From JBBRWV01 sp038248985 (GTDB lineage: Bacteria > Planctomycetota > Phycisphaerae > WQYP01), in NCBI GenBank assembly GCA_038248985.1, contig JBBRWV010000062.1:1-21248 (forward strand): a stretch of DNA of 21,248 nt, read 5' to 3'. Shown here piece by piece: positions 12,665 through 20,911 of this stretch. The notes beneath the pieces are model-generated. The model was not told the origin of the DNA. It did no database searches and saw nothing but the letters and a program-made list of their open reading frames with translations. The first letter of the stretch is position 1. Every line of letters begins with the position of its first letter. The translations under genes and the position numbers were made by a program.

Positions 12665-13834
12665 ATGAAAACACGATTGCAAAGATTCATGGCCGACTGC
12701 GGCGTCGCCAGCCGGCGCGAATGCGAAGAGATGATTGCCGGCGGACGCGTCCGCGTGAACGGCCTGGTGCTCACGGTCATGCCCGTGATGATTGAGCCGA
12801 CCAAAGACATCGTCACCGTCGATGGCGAAGAGGTAGGCACCGAGAGCGCCGCCCTTACCGAGCAGAAAAAAGTCTACTACGTGCTCAACAAGCCCAAGGG
12901 CATTCTCGTCACCAACCATGATCCTTCGCAACGCAAAACCGTTTACGAAATTCTCGAAGGCATCAAGGAACGCGTCTTCCCCGTCGGCCGGCTCGAACTG
13001 GATTCACGCGGCGCGCTGATCATGACCAACGATGGCGAGTTGACCAATCGCCTGACGCATCCGCGTTACGGTGTGGAAAAAACGTATATCGTCGAAGTCG
13101 AAGGCCGCCTGTCCCCCGAGGATCTCGAAAAGATCAAGGCCGGCGTATGGCTGGCCCCCGAGCGCGGCGCCGCCCCGGGCAAGACCGCGACCAAGTCCGA
13201 ACGCTTCCGCGCCAAGATCGTCGGGCGCGAACGCGGCCGCACTATTCTCGAAATCAAAAGCAGCGAAGGCAAGAATCGCGAAATCCGCCGCGTGATGGCC
13301 CGCATCGGCCACATGGTCCGCGATCTCAACCGCGTGGCCATCGCCGGAAAAATCACCACCCGCGGCCTCGAGCCCGGCGAGCTGCGCGAGCTGACCGAGC
13401 AGGAAGTGAAGTGGCTCTACTACGCCAGTTCGCAGGAGTTCCACGACAAGGAACGTAACTCCACGCAGGAATGGTACGAACAAAAAGAAATGGAAAAAGA
13501 ACGCAAACGCATCGCCGTCGAAGGCGAAACGCAGGCCGAGAAAACCGTCAAGCCCAGCAAGGAGGGCGACGGCTCGAAACGGGCCAAACGCGAGTTCCGC
13601 GAGCGCCCGAAGTACAAGGGCAAGAAGCCGTTCGTTCCGCCCTCCGGTCGCAACGCCGGCAAGGCCCTCGGTGGCAACCCGATCGGCCGGCGGCGTTTCG
13701 AAGCCGATCAACAGGACGACCTGCTCGACGCCCCGGATACCCCACACGCATCGGATATCCAAGCGGCGCCCGATGCCAAACCCAGAAAAAAAATTGCCCA
13801 CCCGCTGGGCGATCTAGCGAAGGATGACGAGTAA
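12665..13834 (+). CDS. RsuA/RluB-type pseudouridine synthase with catalytic-position Glu and long basic tail
   Basis: The 389-residue protein has an N-terminal S4 RNA-binding domain (RLQRFMADCGVASRRECEEMI), the pseudouridine synthase core (YYVLNKPKGILVT; TNDGELTNRLTHPRYGVEKTYIVEV; GKNREIRRVMARIGH) and a ~130-residue Lys/Arg/Glu-rich, probably disordered C-terminal extension. It should modify a uridine in ribosomal RNA. The motif normally reading GRLD-x2-T/S-x-G, with the strictly conserved catalytic Asp, reads GRLELDSRG here: Glu111 (codon GAA at 12995) is in the Asp position and Asp113 is two residues on. Start choice is open: ATG 12665 fits the family, while GTG 12626 has a better-placed AAAGGA and would add 13 residues. 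The stop overlaps the metH ATG by one base (TAATG). Confidence 0.88.
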   Translation: MKTRLQRFMADCGVASRRECEEMIAGGRVRVNGLVLTVMPVMIEPTKDIVTVDGEEVGTESAALTEQKKVYYVLNKPKGILVTNHDPSQRKTVYEILEGIKERVFPVGRLELDSRGALIMTNDGELTNRLTHPRYGVEKTYIVEVEGRLSPEDLEKIKAGVWLAPERGAAPGKTATKSERFRAKIVGRERGRTILEIKSSEGKNREIRRVMARIGHMVRDLNRVAIAGKITTRGLEPGELRELTEQEVKWLYYASSQEFHDKERNSTQEWYEQKEMEKERKRIAVEGETQAEKTVKPSKEGDGSKRAKREFRERPKYKGKKPFVPPSGRNAGKALGGNPIGRRRFEADQQDDLLDAPDTPHASDIQAAPDAKPRKKIAHPLGDLAKDDE

Positions 13835-16800
13835 TGGCGTTGGATCTCAAGAACATTCACGACTTGAAAACTCTTGAAACTTACTTCGCCGACAAACGCT
13901 TCCTCGAAACCATGAAACCGGGCCAGTCCCCATTTCTGGACTTGCTGCAGCAGCGCGTCATGATTTTTGACGGCGGCATGGGCACGCAGATTTTCACCTT
14001 CAACCTCACGTTGAATGATTTCTGGGACAAGGAAAACTGCACGGACGTCCTGGTATTGTCGCGGCCTGATGTCGTGGAAGAAATTCATCACCGCTATTTC
14101 GCCGCCGGGTCCGACTGCGTCGAAACCGATACCTTCGGTGCCAACAAGATCGTGCTTGCTGAATTTGGCCTGGCCGACAAAACCTACGAACTCAACATCA
14201 AAGCTGTCGAACTCGCCCGCAACGCCGCCAGGCACGCCGGCAAAACGCCCGGTGTCGATGCCTTCGTCGCCGGCTCCATCGGCCCCGGCACCAAGGCCGT
14301 GACCCTCGGCCACATCGGCTATGACGAACTTCTCGAAAGCTACGCCGAGCAGGTGCGCGGCCTCATCGACGGCGGCGTCGACGCCCTCCTCATTGAAACC
14401 CAATTCGACTTGAACGTCGCCAAAATCGCCACCGTCGCCTGCCTCGACGTGATGCGCCAACGCGGCCGTCGCGTCCCCCTCATGGTGCAAGTCACGATGG
14501 AAACGACCGGCACGATGCTCCTCGGCACCGAAATGTCCGCCGCCATCGCCACCCTTGAAGCCCTGCCCATCGACGTCCTCGGTATGAACTGCGCCACCGG
14601 CCCGGAACTCATGCGCCAGCACGTCGCAGTCCTCAGCGCGCAATGCACCCGCTACTTGAGCGTGCAGCCCAACGCCGGCCTGCCCGTGCTCCACGAAGGG
14701 CACACGCACTTCCCGCTCAGCGGCGCCGAACTCGCCAAGGCCCACGTCGATTTCGTCACCAACTTCGGCATTAATATCGCCGGCGGCTGCTGCGGCACCA
14801 CGCCCGAACACATCAAACTCGTGGCCGATGCACTGAAAAACCGCGCCCCCAAACCGCGCCCGGCCTTCGGCGCCAAGATCACCGCCGCCACCGCCATGGT
14901 CTCCTCACTCTACTCCGCCACCAGCGCCCGGCAGGATCTCTCCATCCTCATCATCGGCGAACGCACCAACACCAACGGCTCGCGCAAATTCAAGGACTTG
15001 ATCATCCATGGCGATCTCGATGGCTGCGCCGCCATGGGCCGCGAGCAGGTCAAGGAAGGCTCGCACGTCGTCGACGTCTGCGTCGACTACGTCGGCCGCG
15101 ATGGCGTGCCCGACATGGTGCAGATCGTGCAACGCTTCGCCAAGGATGTGACCGCCCCGCTCATGATCGATTCCACGCAGCTCGATGTGATCGAAGCCGG
15201 CCTCAAAGCCGCGCCTGGCAAGTGCATCGTCAATTCGATCAATCTCGAAGATGGCGAAGAAAAACTCGCCAAAATGTGCTACCTCCTCAAACGTTACGGT
15301 GCCGCCGTCGTCGCCGGCACGATCGATGAGGACAAGCTCGAAGCGATGGGCAAAACCGCTGATCGCAAAATCGAAATCGCCCGCCGCCTCTACACCCTGC
15401 TCACGGAAAAGTACGGCATCCCCGAAACCGACATCTATTTTGATCCGCTGATCTTCCCCGTAGTCACCGGCCAGGAAGAAGTCCGCCGCCTCGCCATCGA
15501 AACGCTCGAAGGCATCCGCCGCATCAGCACCGAATTTCCCAATTGCCACACCACGCTCGGCCTCTCGAACGTCTCCTTCGGCCTTAAACCCTACGCCCGC
15601 CTCGTCATCAACTCCGCGTTCTACAATGAGTGCGTTCACGCCGGCCTCACCAGCGCCATCGTTCATGCCAGCAAAATTCTCCCGCAAAACAAAATCGATC
15701 CGCAGCACTACGAATGGGCCCTTGATCTCATCTACGATCGCTCCCGCGAAGGCTACAGCCCCCTCGGCCTCCTCAGCACCCTCGGCGCACCACCCAAAGA
15801 TGCCAACGAGGCCCAGATGGAAAGCCTCCCCGTCGAAAAGAAATTGCAGCGGCACATCATTGATGGCGACAAACAAAAACTCGTCGAGCATCTCGAAGAA
15901 GCCCGCACCAAGTACAAACCGTTGGAAATCATCAACGATCACCTCCTCGCCGGCATGAAAATCGTCGGCGAACTCTTCGGCAGCGGCCAGATGCAGCTCC
16001 CCTTCGTCCTGCAATCGGCCGAGGTGATGAAGTCCGCCGTCGCCCACCTCGAAAAATACATGGAAAAAGCCGAAGGCCAAACCCGCGGCACAATGGTCCT
16101 CGCCACCGTCAAAGGTGATGTGCACGACATCGGCAAAAATCTCGTCGATATCATCCTCACCAACAACGGCTTCAAGGTCCACAACATCGGCATCAAGGTG
16201 CCCATCCAAACCGTCATTGACAAAGTAAAGGAAGTCCGCGCCGACGCCGTCGGCCTCTCCGGCCTCCTCGTCAAATCCACCCTCGTCATGCGCGATGACC
16301 TCCAGGAACTCAACCGCCAGAACCTCCGCTTCCCCGTCATCCTCGGCGGCGCCGCACTCACCCGCAAATATGTCGAAAACGATCTCCGCAGCATCTACCA
16401 AGGCCCCCTCTTCTTCGGCAAAGATGCCTTCGAAGGCCTGCACGTCATGGATGCCATCAGCACCGGTAAAACCCAGCAAATGCTCGTCCAAACCGGCGTC
16501 ACCGATGAACGCGCCGGCGCCTACTGCGGCGGCGGCCTCGTCTCCGTCGAAACGCTCACCGCCCTCGAAGAAGACACCCGCCCCACGCTCGACGAGTTCG
16601 CCCCTTCCGATATCGACCGCGCCGCGCCCGTCCCCACGCCCCCCTTCCTCGGCACACGCGTCGTCCAGGATATCCCCGTCGAACAGCTCTTTCCCTACAT
16701 CGATGAAGTCGCCCTCTTCCGCGGCCAGTGGCAATTCAAGAGCGGCAACAAATCCCGCGATGACTTCCGCGAATGGACCGAAGAAACCGTCCGCCCCATC

Positions 16801-17424
16801 TACCAGCGCGTCAAACAAAAAGTCCTCGACCTCAAAATGATGCACCCCTCCGTCGTCTACGGCTATTTTCCCTGCGCCGCCGACAAAAACGATCTCGTCA
16901 TCTTCCAAGACGATGGCCAAACGGAAAAACTCCGCTTTCACTTCCCCCGCCAGCCCGACAAAAAACGCTGGTGCCTCTCTGATTTCTTCCGCCCCATCGA
17001 CAGCCAACAACGCGACGTCGTCGCCTTCACCTGCGTCACCATGGGCCACGAAATCAGCCCCTATGAAAACGCCCTCCGCGAAAAAGGCGAGTACCAGGAA
17101 TACCTCTACATGCACGGCATGGGCGTGCAACTCGCCGAAGCACTCGCCGAAATGTGGCACAAACGCGTCCGCCAGGAACTCGGCATCGCCCACCACGACG
17201 GCCCCTCCCTGCGCGATCTCTTCGCCTGCCGCTACCAGGGCTGTCGCTACAGCTTCGGCTATCCCGCCTGCCCCAATATGGAAGATGAAATCAAACTCTT
17301 CCAGTTGCTCCAACCCGAGCGCATCGGCTGCGGCCTCACCGAGAGCCACTTCATCACGCCCGAGCAGTCCACCAGCGCGATCATCACCCACCACGCCCAG
17401 GCCAAATACTTCAACGTCGTCTGA
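13834..17424 (+). CDS. metH: Cobalamin-dependent methionine synthase, all four modules
   Basis: At 1196 residues this is full-length MetH, which transfers the methyl of methyltetrahydrofolate to homocysteine through cobalamin. Module 1 binds homocysteine through zinc ligands Cys253, Cys319 and Cys320 (MNCATG, GGCCGT). Module 2 binds folate (IIGERTNTNGSRKF from about 373, then IDSTQLDVIEAGLK). Module 3 has the helical cap (about 690-740) and the B12 site with DVHDIG-x-N, His764 being the cobalt ligand. Module 4 is the SAM-dependent reactivation domain with RYQGCRYSFGYPACP (from 1133) and ESHFITPEQSTSA. It is in tight order with the upstream pseudouridine synthase, so no B12 or SAM riboswitch can lie directly in front. 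It supplies methionine to the cycle that ahcY drains of SAH. Confidence 0.98.
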   Translation: MALDLKNIHDLKTLETYFADKRFLETMKPGQSPFLDLLQQRVMIFDGGMGTQIFTFNLTLNDFWDKENCTDVLVLSRPDVVEEIHHRYFAAGSDCVETDTFGANKIVLAEFGLADKTYELNIKAVELARNAARHAGKTPGVDAFVAGSIGPGTKAVTLGHIGYDELLESYAEQVRGLIDGGVDALLIETQFDLNVAKIATVACLDVMRQRGRRVPLMVQVTMETTGTMLLGTEMSAAIATLEALPIDVLGMNCATGPELMRQHVAVLSAQCTRYLSVQPNAGLPVLHEGHTHFPLSGAELAKAHVDFVTNFGINIAGGCCGTTPEHIKLVADALKNRAPKPRPAFGAKITAATAMVSSLYSATSARQDLSILIIGERTNTNGSRKFKDLIIHGDLDGCAAMGREQVKEGSHVVDVCVDYVGRDGVPDMVQIVQRFAKDVTAPLMIDSTQLDVIEAGLKAAPGKCIVNSINLEDGEEKLAKMCYLLKRYGAAVVAGTIDEDKLEAMGKTADRKIEIARRLYTLLTEKYGIPETDIYFDPLIFPVVTGQEEVRRLAIETLEGIRRISTEFPNCHTTLGLSNVSFGLKPYARLVINSAFYNECVHAGLTSAIVHASKILPQNKIDPQHYEWALDLIYDRSREGYSPLGLLSTLGAPPKDANEAQMESLPVEKKLQRHIIDGDKQKLVEHLEEARTKYKPLEIINDHLLAGMKIVGELFGSGQMQLPFVLQSAEVMKSAVAHLEKYMEKAEGQTRGTMVLATVKGDVHDIGKNLVDIILTNNGFKVHNIGIKVPIQTVIDKVKEVRADAVGLSGLLVKSTLVMRDDLQELNRQNLRFPVILGGAALTRKYVENDLRSIYQGPLFFGKDAFEGLHVMDAISTGKTQQMLVQTGVTDERAGAYCGGGLVSVETLTALEEDTRPTLDEFAPSDIDRAAPVPTPPFLGTRVVQDIPVEQLFPYIDEVALFRGQWQFKSGNKSRDDFREWTEETVRPIYQRVKQKVLDLKMMHPSVVYGYFPCAADKNDLVIFQDDGQTEKLRFHFPRQPDKKRWCLSDFFRPIDSQQRDVVAFTCVTMGHEISPYENALREKGEYQEYLYMHGMGVQLAEALAEMWHKRVRQELGIAHHDGPSLRDLFACRYQGCRYSFGYPACPNMEDEIKLFQLLQPERIGCGLTESHFITPEQSTSAIITHHAQAKYFNVV

Positions 17425-17441
17425 CCAAAAACAGAAAATGC

Positions 17442-17470
17442 TTCCAATCCCCATTCCCTTGGCTTATGAT
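17442..17470 (+). promoter_or_regulatory. Candidate promoter of the BlaI/M56 operon
   Basis: TTCCAA (17442-17447) and TATGAT (17465-17470) have a 17-base spacer. The -10 box is good and the -35 box poor. The start would be near 17477, about 30 bases before the BlaI start. No TACA/TGTA dyad of classic Bla/Mec operators is seen around it. Confidence 0.35.
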
Positions 17471-17505
17471 CCCTTAATAAACTAGGCTTCAAGGAGTCGG
17501 CGAAA

Positions 17506-17916
17506 ATGGACACCCACCAACAAGATGAAATCGCGACCGCCGCCACCGCCCCCGGCAGCCCCACCGAACGCGAACTTGAAATCCTCAAGATACTCTGGGA
17601 CATCGGCCCCGCCTCCGTACGCGCCGTCTACGATGTCATGCACGCCCGCGAAAACATTGCCCAAAACACCGTCCAAACCTTCCTCCGCATGATGGAAGAC
17701 AAGGGCCTCGTCGCCCACACCGTCGACGGCCGCAGCTTCATCTACCGCCCCCTCTACTCCAAGCAAAAAACCGTCACCCGCTTCCTCGCCCGCGTCTTTG
17801 ACGGCGCCGTCGATCAACTCGTCCACAGCGCTCTCCAATCCCAAAAAGTCTCCAAACAGGAAATTTCCGCAATTGAACAGATGATCGCTGAACACAAAAG
17901 GCGTCAAGGTCTGTAA
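17506..17916 (+). CDS. BlaI/MecI/CopY-family transcriptional repressor
   Basis: This 136-residue protein has the family's N-terminal winged helix (TERELEILKILWDIGPASVRAVYDVM, then NTVQTFLRMMEDKGLVAHTVDGRSFIYRP) and C-terminal dimerisation helices (TVTRFLARVFDGAVDQLV and an SKQEISAIEQMI helix). BlaI-type proteins sit as dimers on operators and are removed by proteolysis triggered by a partner M56 membrane protease, which is encoded next door, nine bases downstream. AAGGAG precedes the ATG by nine bases. An extra ~17 polar residues lead the winged helix. The regulated genes besides its own operon cannot be told from the window; no beta-lactamase or penicillin-binding protein is nearby. Confidence 0.92.
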   Translation: MDTHQQDEIATAATAPGSPTERELEILKILWDIGPASVRAVYDVMHARENIAQNTVQTFLRMMEDKGLVAHTVDGRSFIYRPLYSKQKTVTRFLARVFDGAVDQLVHSALQSQKVSKQEISAIEQMIAEHKRRQGL

Positions 17917-17925
17917 ACTACAGTC

Positions 17926-19803
17926 ATGTTTCTGCTCAATGACATCTGTCGCTGGTGGCTCGATTCGGCCGTCGCCTCAGGCCTCTTGCTCCTCGCCGTG
18001 GCTCTCGCCGTACGCCTCACCCCCCAACCCGCCCAACGCGTCCGCATGATTCAGTGCGGCCTCGCCGCCTCCCTCCTCATCGCACTCGCCAACGTCCTCC
18101 CCGGCGTCCCGCGCCTCTCCTTAATGATGGTCGAGCCGCATCCCCAAGCCATGCTCACCGATGGCTTTTTCGAAGAAGCCGTCGCCGAAGCCACCGCGGC
18201 CCGCCCCGCCCCCTCCGCCACCCCTTCGCAATCGCCCACACTCTCGCCCGTTTCCCCCCTCCATCCTCTATCCCTCCTCGCCCACTCCCGCCTCCATTGG
18301 CGCACCTACGTCGCAGGCGCTGTCATCTCCCTCGCCTCCCTCTCCGCGCTCCGCCTGCTGCGCGCCTTCTTCACCCTCCACCGCTGGCGCAAATCCTCCC
18401 TCTCCGCCGATGCCGCCACCCGCGCTCTGCTCAACGAAATGCCCTCTGCCCACCGCATCGCCCTGCGTTTCTCCACCCACATCAACCGCCCCTGTGCCCT
18501 GGGAATGCTGCACCCCGCCATCTTCCTTCCCCTTTCCCTGCGCGATGCCTCCCCCGCCACCCTCGCCACCCTCCTTCGTCATGAACTCGCCCACATCCAA
18601 AATCGCGACGCCTGGACCGCCCTCCTCATGGCCATCACCCGCATCATCCTCTGCCCCTCCCCTATCCTCTGCTGGCTCGATCGCGAACTCCGCCTCGCCC
18701 AGGAAATTCTCGCCGATGCCGCCGCCACCCATCGCCGCGATCGCGCCGCCTACGCCCAAGCACTCCTCTCCCTCGCCCGCTCGCACCCCGGCCGCGTCCC
18801 CCTCCTCGCCACCGCCGCCTGGTCCTCCCGCACCGATCTCCTTCGCCGCATGCGCATCCTCCTCACCGACACCCTCGCCGTCGCCCCCCGCTGCGGTCGC
18901 CGCTTCACCCTCCTCGCCCTCACCCTCGCCTTCCTCACCAGTTCCCTCCTCGCCGCCGTCTCCCTCTCCGGCACAAAACCCCGCACCCAACTCCTCGCCT
19001 CCGAACGCCGCGGCATCCTCTTCCTCATGCAAACCCAGGAACCCAACGGCGGCTGGCTCACCCGCTTCGGCCCCGCACCCACCGCCCTCGCCGTCCGCGC
19101 CATCCTCAACGCCGGCATCGATCTCCAACACCCCGTCATCCAACACGCCCTCGCCTACGTCGAATCCACCCGCCAACCCGACGGCGGCTTCTACATCGTC
19201 CACGAACCCACCTACCACACCGCCATCGTCCTCAGCATGTACGCCGCCCTCGACACCCCCCAAGCCCGCCAGCGTCTCGTCGCCGGACGCCAGTTCCTGC
19301 AACTCGCCGCCTCTCCCGCCAGCAAACCCGGCACCTGGTACCGCTCCGAAAAATCCGAACTCACCTCCTCCTCGCGCAGCCTCGCCTTCGCCGATCCCAC
19401 CGAACGCGCCTCCGACGCCGTCCTCGACACCTACGGCTCCATCACCTACGCCAAGTGGAAATCACTCGTCTACGCCGGCCTCTCTTCCGAAGACCCCCGC
19501 GTCAAACAAGGCAAATGGTGGATCGAACGCAACTGGTCCCTCGAAAAACATCCCGGCACCGGCAATGCCGACGGCCTCTACTACTACTACCTCGCCCTCG
19601 CCCGCACCCTCAAAGCCTCCGGTGCCTCCTCTCTCGCCACCCCCGCCGGCCCCATCGACTGGCGCAACTCCCTGCAACACCGTCTTCGCACCACCCAATC
19701 CGCCGACGGCTCCTGGCACAACGAAAAATCCGGCCGCTGGCTCGAAGATCAACCCGAACTCGTCACCGCCTATGCCCTCCTAACCCTCCAATCCACCCGC
19801 TAA
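17926..19803 (+). CDS. M56 (BlaR1/MecR1-type) membrane metalloprotease fused to a squalene-cyclase-like toroid domain
   Basis: The 625-residue product begins with membrane helices at about 10-30, 43-60 and 128-148. A proline/serine-rich loop (about 75-120) lies between the second and third. The M56 protease core follows, with zinc motif HELAH (His219, Glu220, His223) and a probable third ligand Glu260 (QEILADAAATH). A further membrane helix lies at about 326-347. Residues ~355-625 form an alpha/alpha-toroid of the prenyltransferase/squalene-cyclase type: QTQEPNGGW, STRQPDGGFY and TTQSADGSW repeats of the QW kind, plus YGSITYAKWKSLVYAGL and GLYYYYLALARTL. No DxDD cyclase acid motif is seen, so a binding role is more likely than catalysis. 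By analogy with BlaR1 this domain is outside the cytoplasm and replaces the penicillin sensor. Translation is probably coupled to the BlaI gene. Confidence 0.9.
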   Translation: MFLLNDICRWWLDSAVASGLLLLAVALAVRLTPQPAQRVRMIQCGLAASLLIALANVLPGVPRLSLMMVEPHPQAMLTDGFFEEAVAEATAARPAPSATPSQSPTLSPVSPLHPLSLLAHSRLHWRTYVAGAVISLASLSALRLLRAFFTLHRWRKSSLSADAATRALLNEMPSAHRIALRFSTHINRPCALGMLHPAIFLPLSLRDASPATLATLLRHELAHIQNRDAWTALLMAITRIILCPSPILCWLDRELRLAQEILADAAATHRRDRAAYAQALLSLARSHPGRVPLLATAAWSSRTDLLRRMRILLTDTLAVAPRCGRRFTLLALTLAFLTSSLLAAVSLSGTKPRTQLLASERRGILFLMQTQEPNGGWLTRFGPAPTALAVRAILNAGIDLQHPVIQHALAYVESTRQPDGGFYIVHEPTYHTAIVLSMYAALDTPQARQRLVAGRQFLQLAASPASKPGTWYRSEKSELTSSSRSLAFADPTERASDAVLDTYGSITYAKWKSLVYAGLSSEDPRVKQGKWWIERNWSLEKHPGTGNADGLYYYYLALARTLKASGASSLATPAGPIDWRNSLQHRLRTTQSADGSWHNEKSGRWLEDQPELVTAYALLTLQSTR

Positions 19804-19841
19804 AAAATCCCCTCACTCACCCGCTCCCCCATCGTTTAGCG

Positions 19842-19858
19842 ACGCCGCAACGCGGCGT
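19842..19858. repeat. Short GC-rich hairpin, REP-like or weak terminator
   Basis: ACGCCGC (19842-19848) and GCGGCGT (19852-19858) form a perfect 7-bp stem with a 3-base AAC loop, followed by TCTCACC. The tail is poor in T for a terminator. The compact palindrome downstream of a gene resembles repetitive extragenic elements, but only one copy is in the window. Confidence 0.35.
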
Positions 19859-19898
19859 TCTCACCGCCGCAGCTCCCTGATTTCAAAAAATGAACATT

Positions 19899-19937
19899 AA
19901 AAAAATCGGGCACATCGCCCCCTGCGACATGCCCGAT
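19899..19937 (-). terminator. Rho-independent terminator of the LTxxQ protein gene
   Basis: On the minus strand ATCGGGCA (19930-19937) pairs with TGCCCGAT (19905-19912) and is followed by a run of seven Ts (A-run at 19899-19905). It lies about 60 bases past the stop codon. The loop of 17 bases is large but the stem and T-run are good. Confidence 0.8.
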
Positions 19938-19993
19938 CAATTCACTTTAAACAACTCCAATCATCCGCTGACGATTCGAGTCGTGGCGCACCA

Positions 19994-20911
19994 TCACGGC
20001 AGCCGGTTGCCACCACCGCCCCCTGCACCACCGCCCCCTGCGCCGCCACCCGCACCGCCGCCGCCGCCACCGCGACGTCCACCACCGCCGGCACCGCCAC
20101 CACCCGCACCACCGCCGCCAAACCCACCCCCGCCGCCCATCATCCCGCCCAGCATCTGCCCAACGCCCGCCAACACGACCTTACCGGCCTGCTCTTCGGT
20201 CAGCACGTCCGCAATCAGCTTCTTCACCAGTCGGCCATGAATCTCCGCGATCGCCTTCTGGTCCTTCTGATCCTTCAGCGCGATCAGATCCTTGGCCGCC
20301 GCTTGCGCCAGCGTTTCCACCTTGGCTTTCTGCTCGTCCGTCAGTTCCAACATCCCCAAACGCAGGGTCACCGCCCGCTTGATCTTGCTCGCTTCCCACG
20401 TCAACCGTTGCTCCGGCGTCAGCTCCGCGTTGATCTTCGCCTGATGCTCCCCCACCAGCGTCATGTACTCCTCACGATATTTCTTCGCTTGTTCTTCGAT
20501 CTTCTTGCGTGCCTCCCCATCCGCCGCGCCGGCCCCGCCGGCATTACGCCCGAAATTTTCCCGCATGCGCGAAAACATGTCCTCCTGCAGATCCGCCAGT
20601 TCCTTGTTCATGTCTTCAACCTTCTGCTTGAGCTTCACCTTCTGATCATCCGTCAACTTCAGCTCTCGTTCCATCTGCTCCAATTGATTGGCATTCGGAT
20701 TGAACATGTTCCGCCCAAAATTTCTACCCCCGCCACCACCGCCCGCCGCACCGCCTCCACCCTGACGCCGCCCGCCTCCAGCCCCGCCACCCGCCGCCGG
20801 TGCTTCCTTCTTCGGCGGATCCTTCGGCGCATCGGCCGCTTGGCCAAACGTCATTGGTACGCACATCGATGCGGAAATTACAGCGGCACAAATCAGGGCA
20901 ATCGGTTTCAT
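19994..20911 (-). CDS. Exported LTxxQ-motif (Spy/CpxP-like) protein with glycine-rich ends
   Basis: The 305-residue protein starts with a signal peptide (MKPIALICAAVISASMCVP, cleavage probably after FGQA, about residue 25). A Gly/Ala/Arg-rich stretch runs from 38 to 68. A charged helical core (about 75-250) contains four LTxxQ motifs at about 86, 164, 190 and 237 (LTDDQ, LTPEQ, LTDEQ, LTEEQ). A ~50-residue tail consists almost only of Gly with a few Ala and Arg, ending in NRLP. LTxxQ proteins such as Spy and CpxP are periplasmic chaperones or stress sensors; here the four motifs suggest a duplicated unit. The role of the glycine arms is unknown. The start at 20911 is preferred to a TTG at 20926 because of the signal peptide and GGAG about ten bases before it. 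Confidence 0.8.
   Translation of the reverse strand: MKPIALICAAVISASMCVPMTFGQAADAPKDPPKKEAPAAGGGAGGGRRQGGGGAAGGGGGGRNFGRNMFNPNANQLEQMERELKLTDDQKVKLKQKVEDMNKELADLQEDMFSRMRENFGRNAGGAGAADGEARKKIEEQAKKYREEYMTLVGEHQAKINAELTPEQRLTWEASKIKRAVTLRLGMLELTDEQKAKVETLAQAAAKDLIALKDQKDQKAIAEIHGRLVKKLIADVLTEEQAGKVVLAGVGQMLGGMMGGGGGFGGGGAGGGGAGGGGRRGGGGGGAGGGAGGGGAGGGGGNRLP

Noticed and set aside
14905..17454. 849-residue open frame on the minus strand opposite metH
   Set aside because: metH on the plus strand has every expected domain and catalytic residue. The antisense frame is open only because of the C-ending codon use, is Glu/Gly/Ala/Asp-rich and resembles no family.
18161..19783. 540-residue Pro/Ser/Ala-rich frame inside the M56 gene
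   Set aside because: Low-complexity shadow of a C-rich coding sequence in another frame; the M56-toroid frame has clear motifs and a coupled start.
17506..19803. Beta-lactam resistance operon
   Set aside because: There is no beta-lactamase or penicillin-binding domain; the sensor part is an alpha-toroid, so an antibiotic stimulus is not supported.
19990..20130. CCACCGCC-type tandem repeat or CRISPR-like array
   Set aside because: The repetition comes from the polyglycine-coding tail of the LTxxQ protein on the minus strand; there are no regular repeats with unique spacers.
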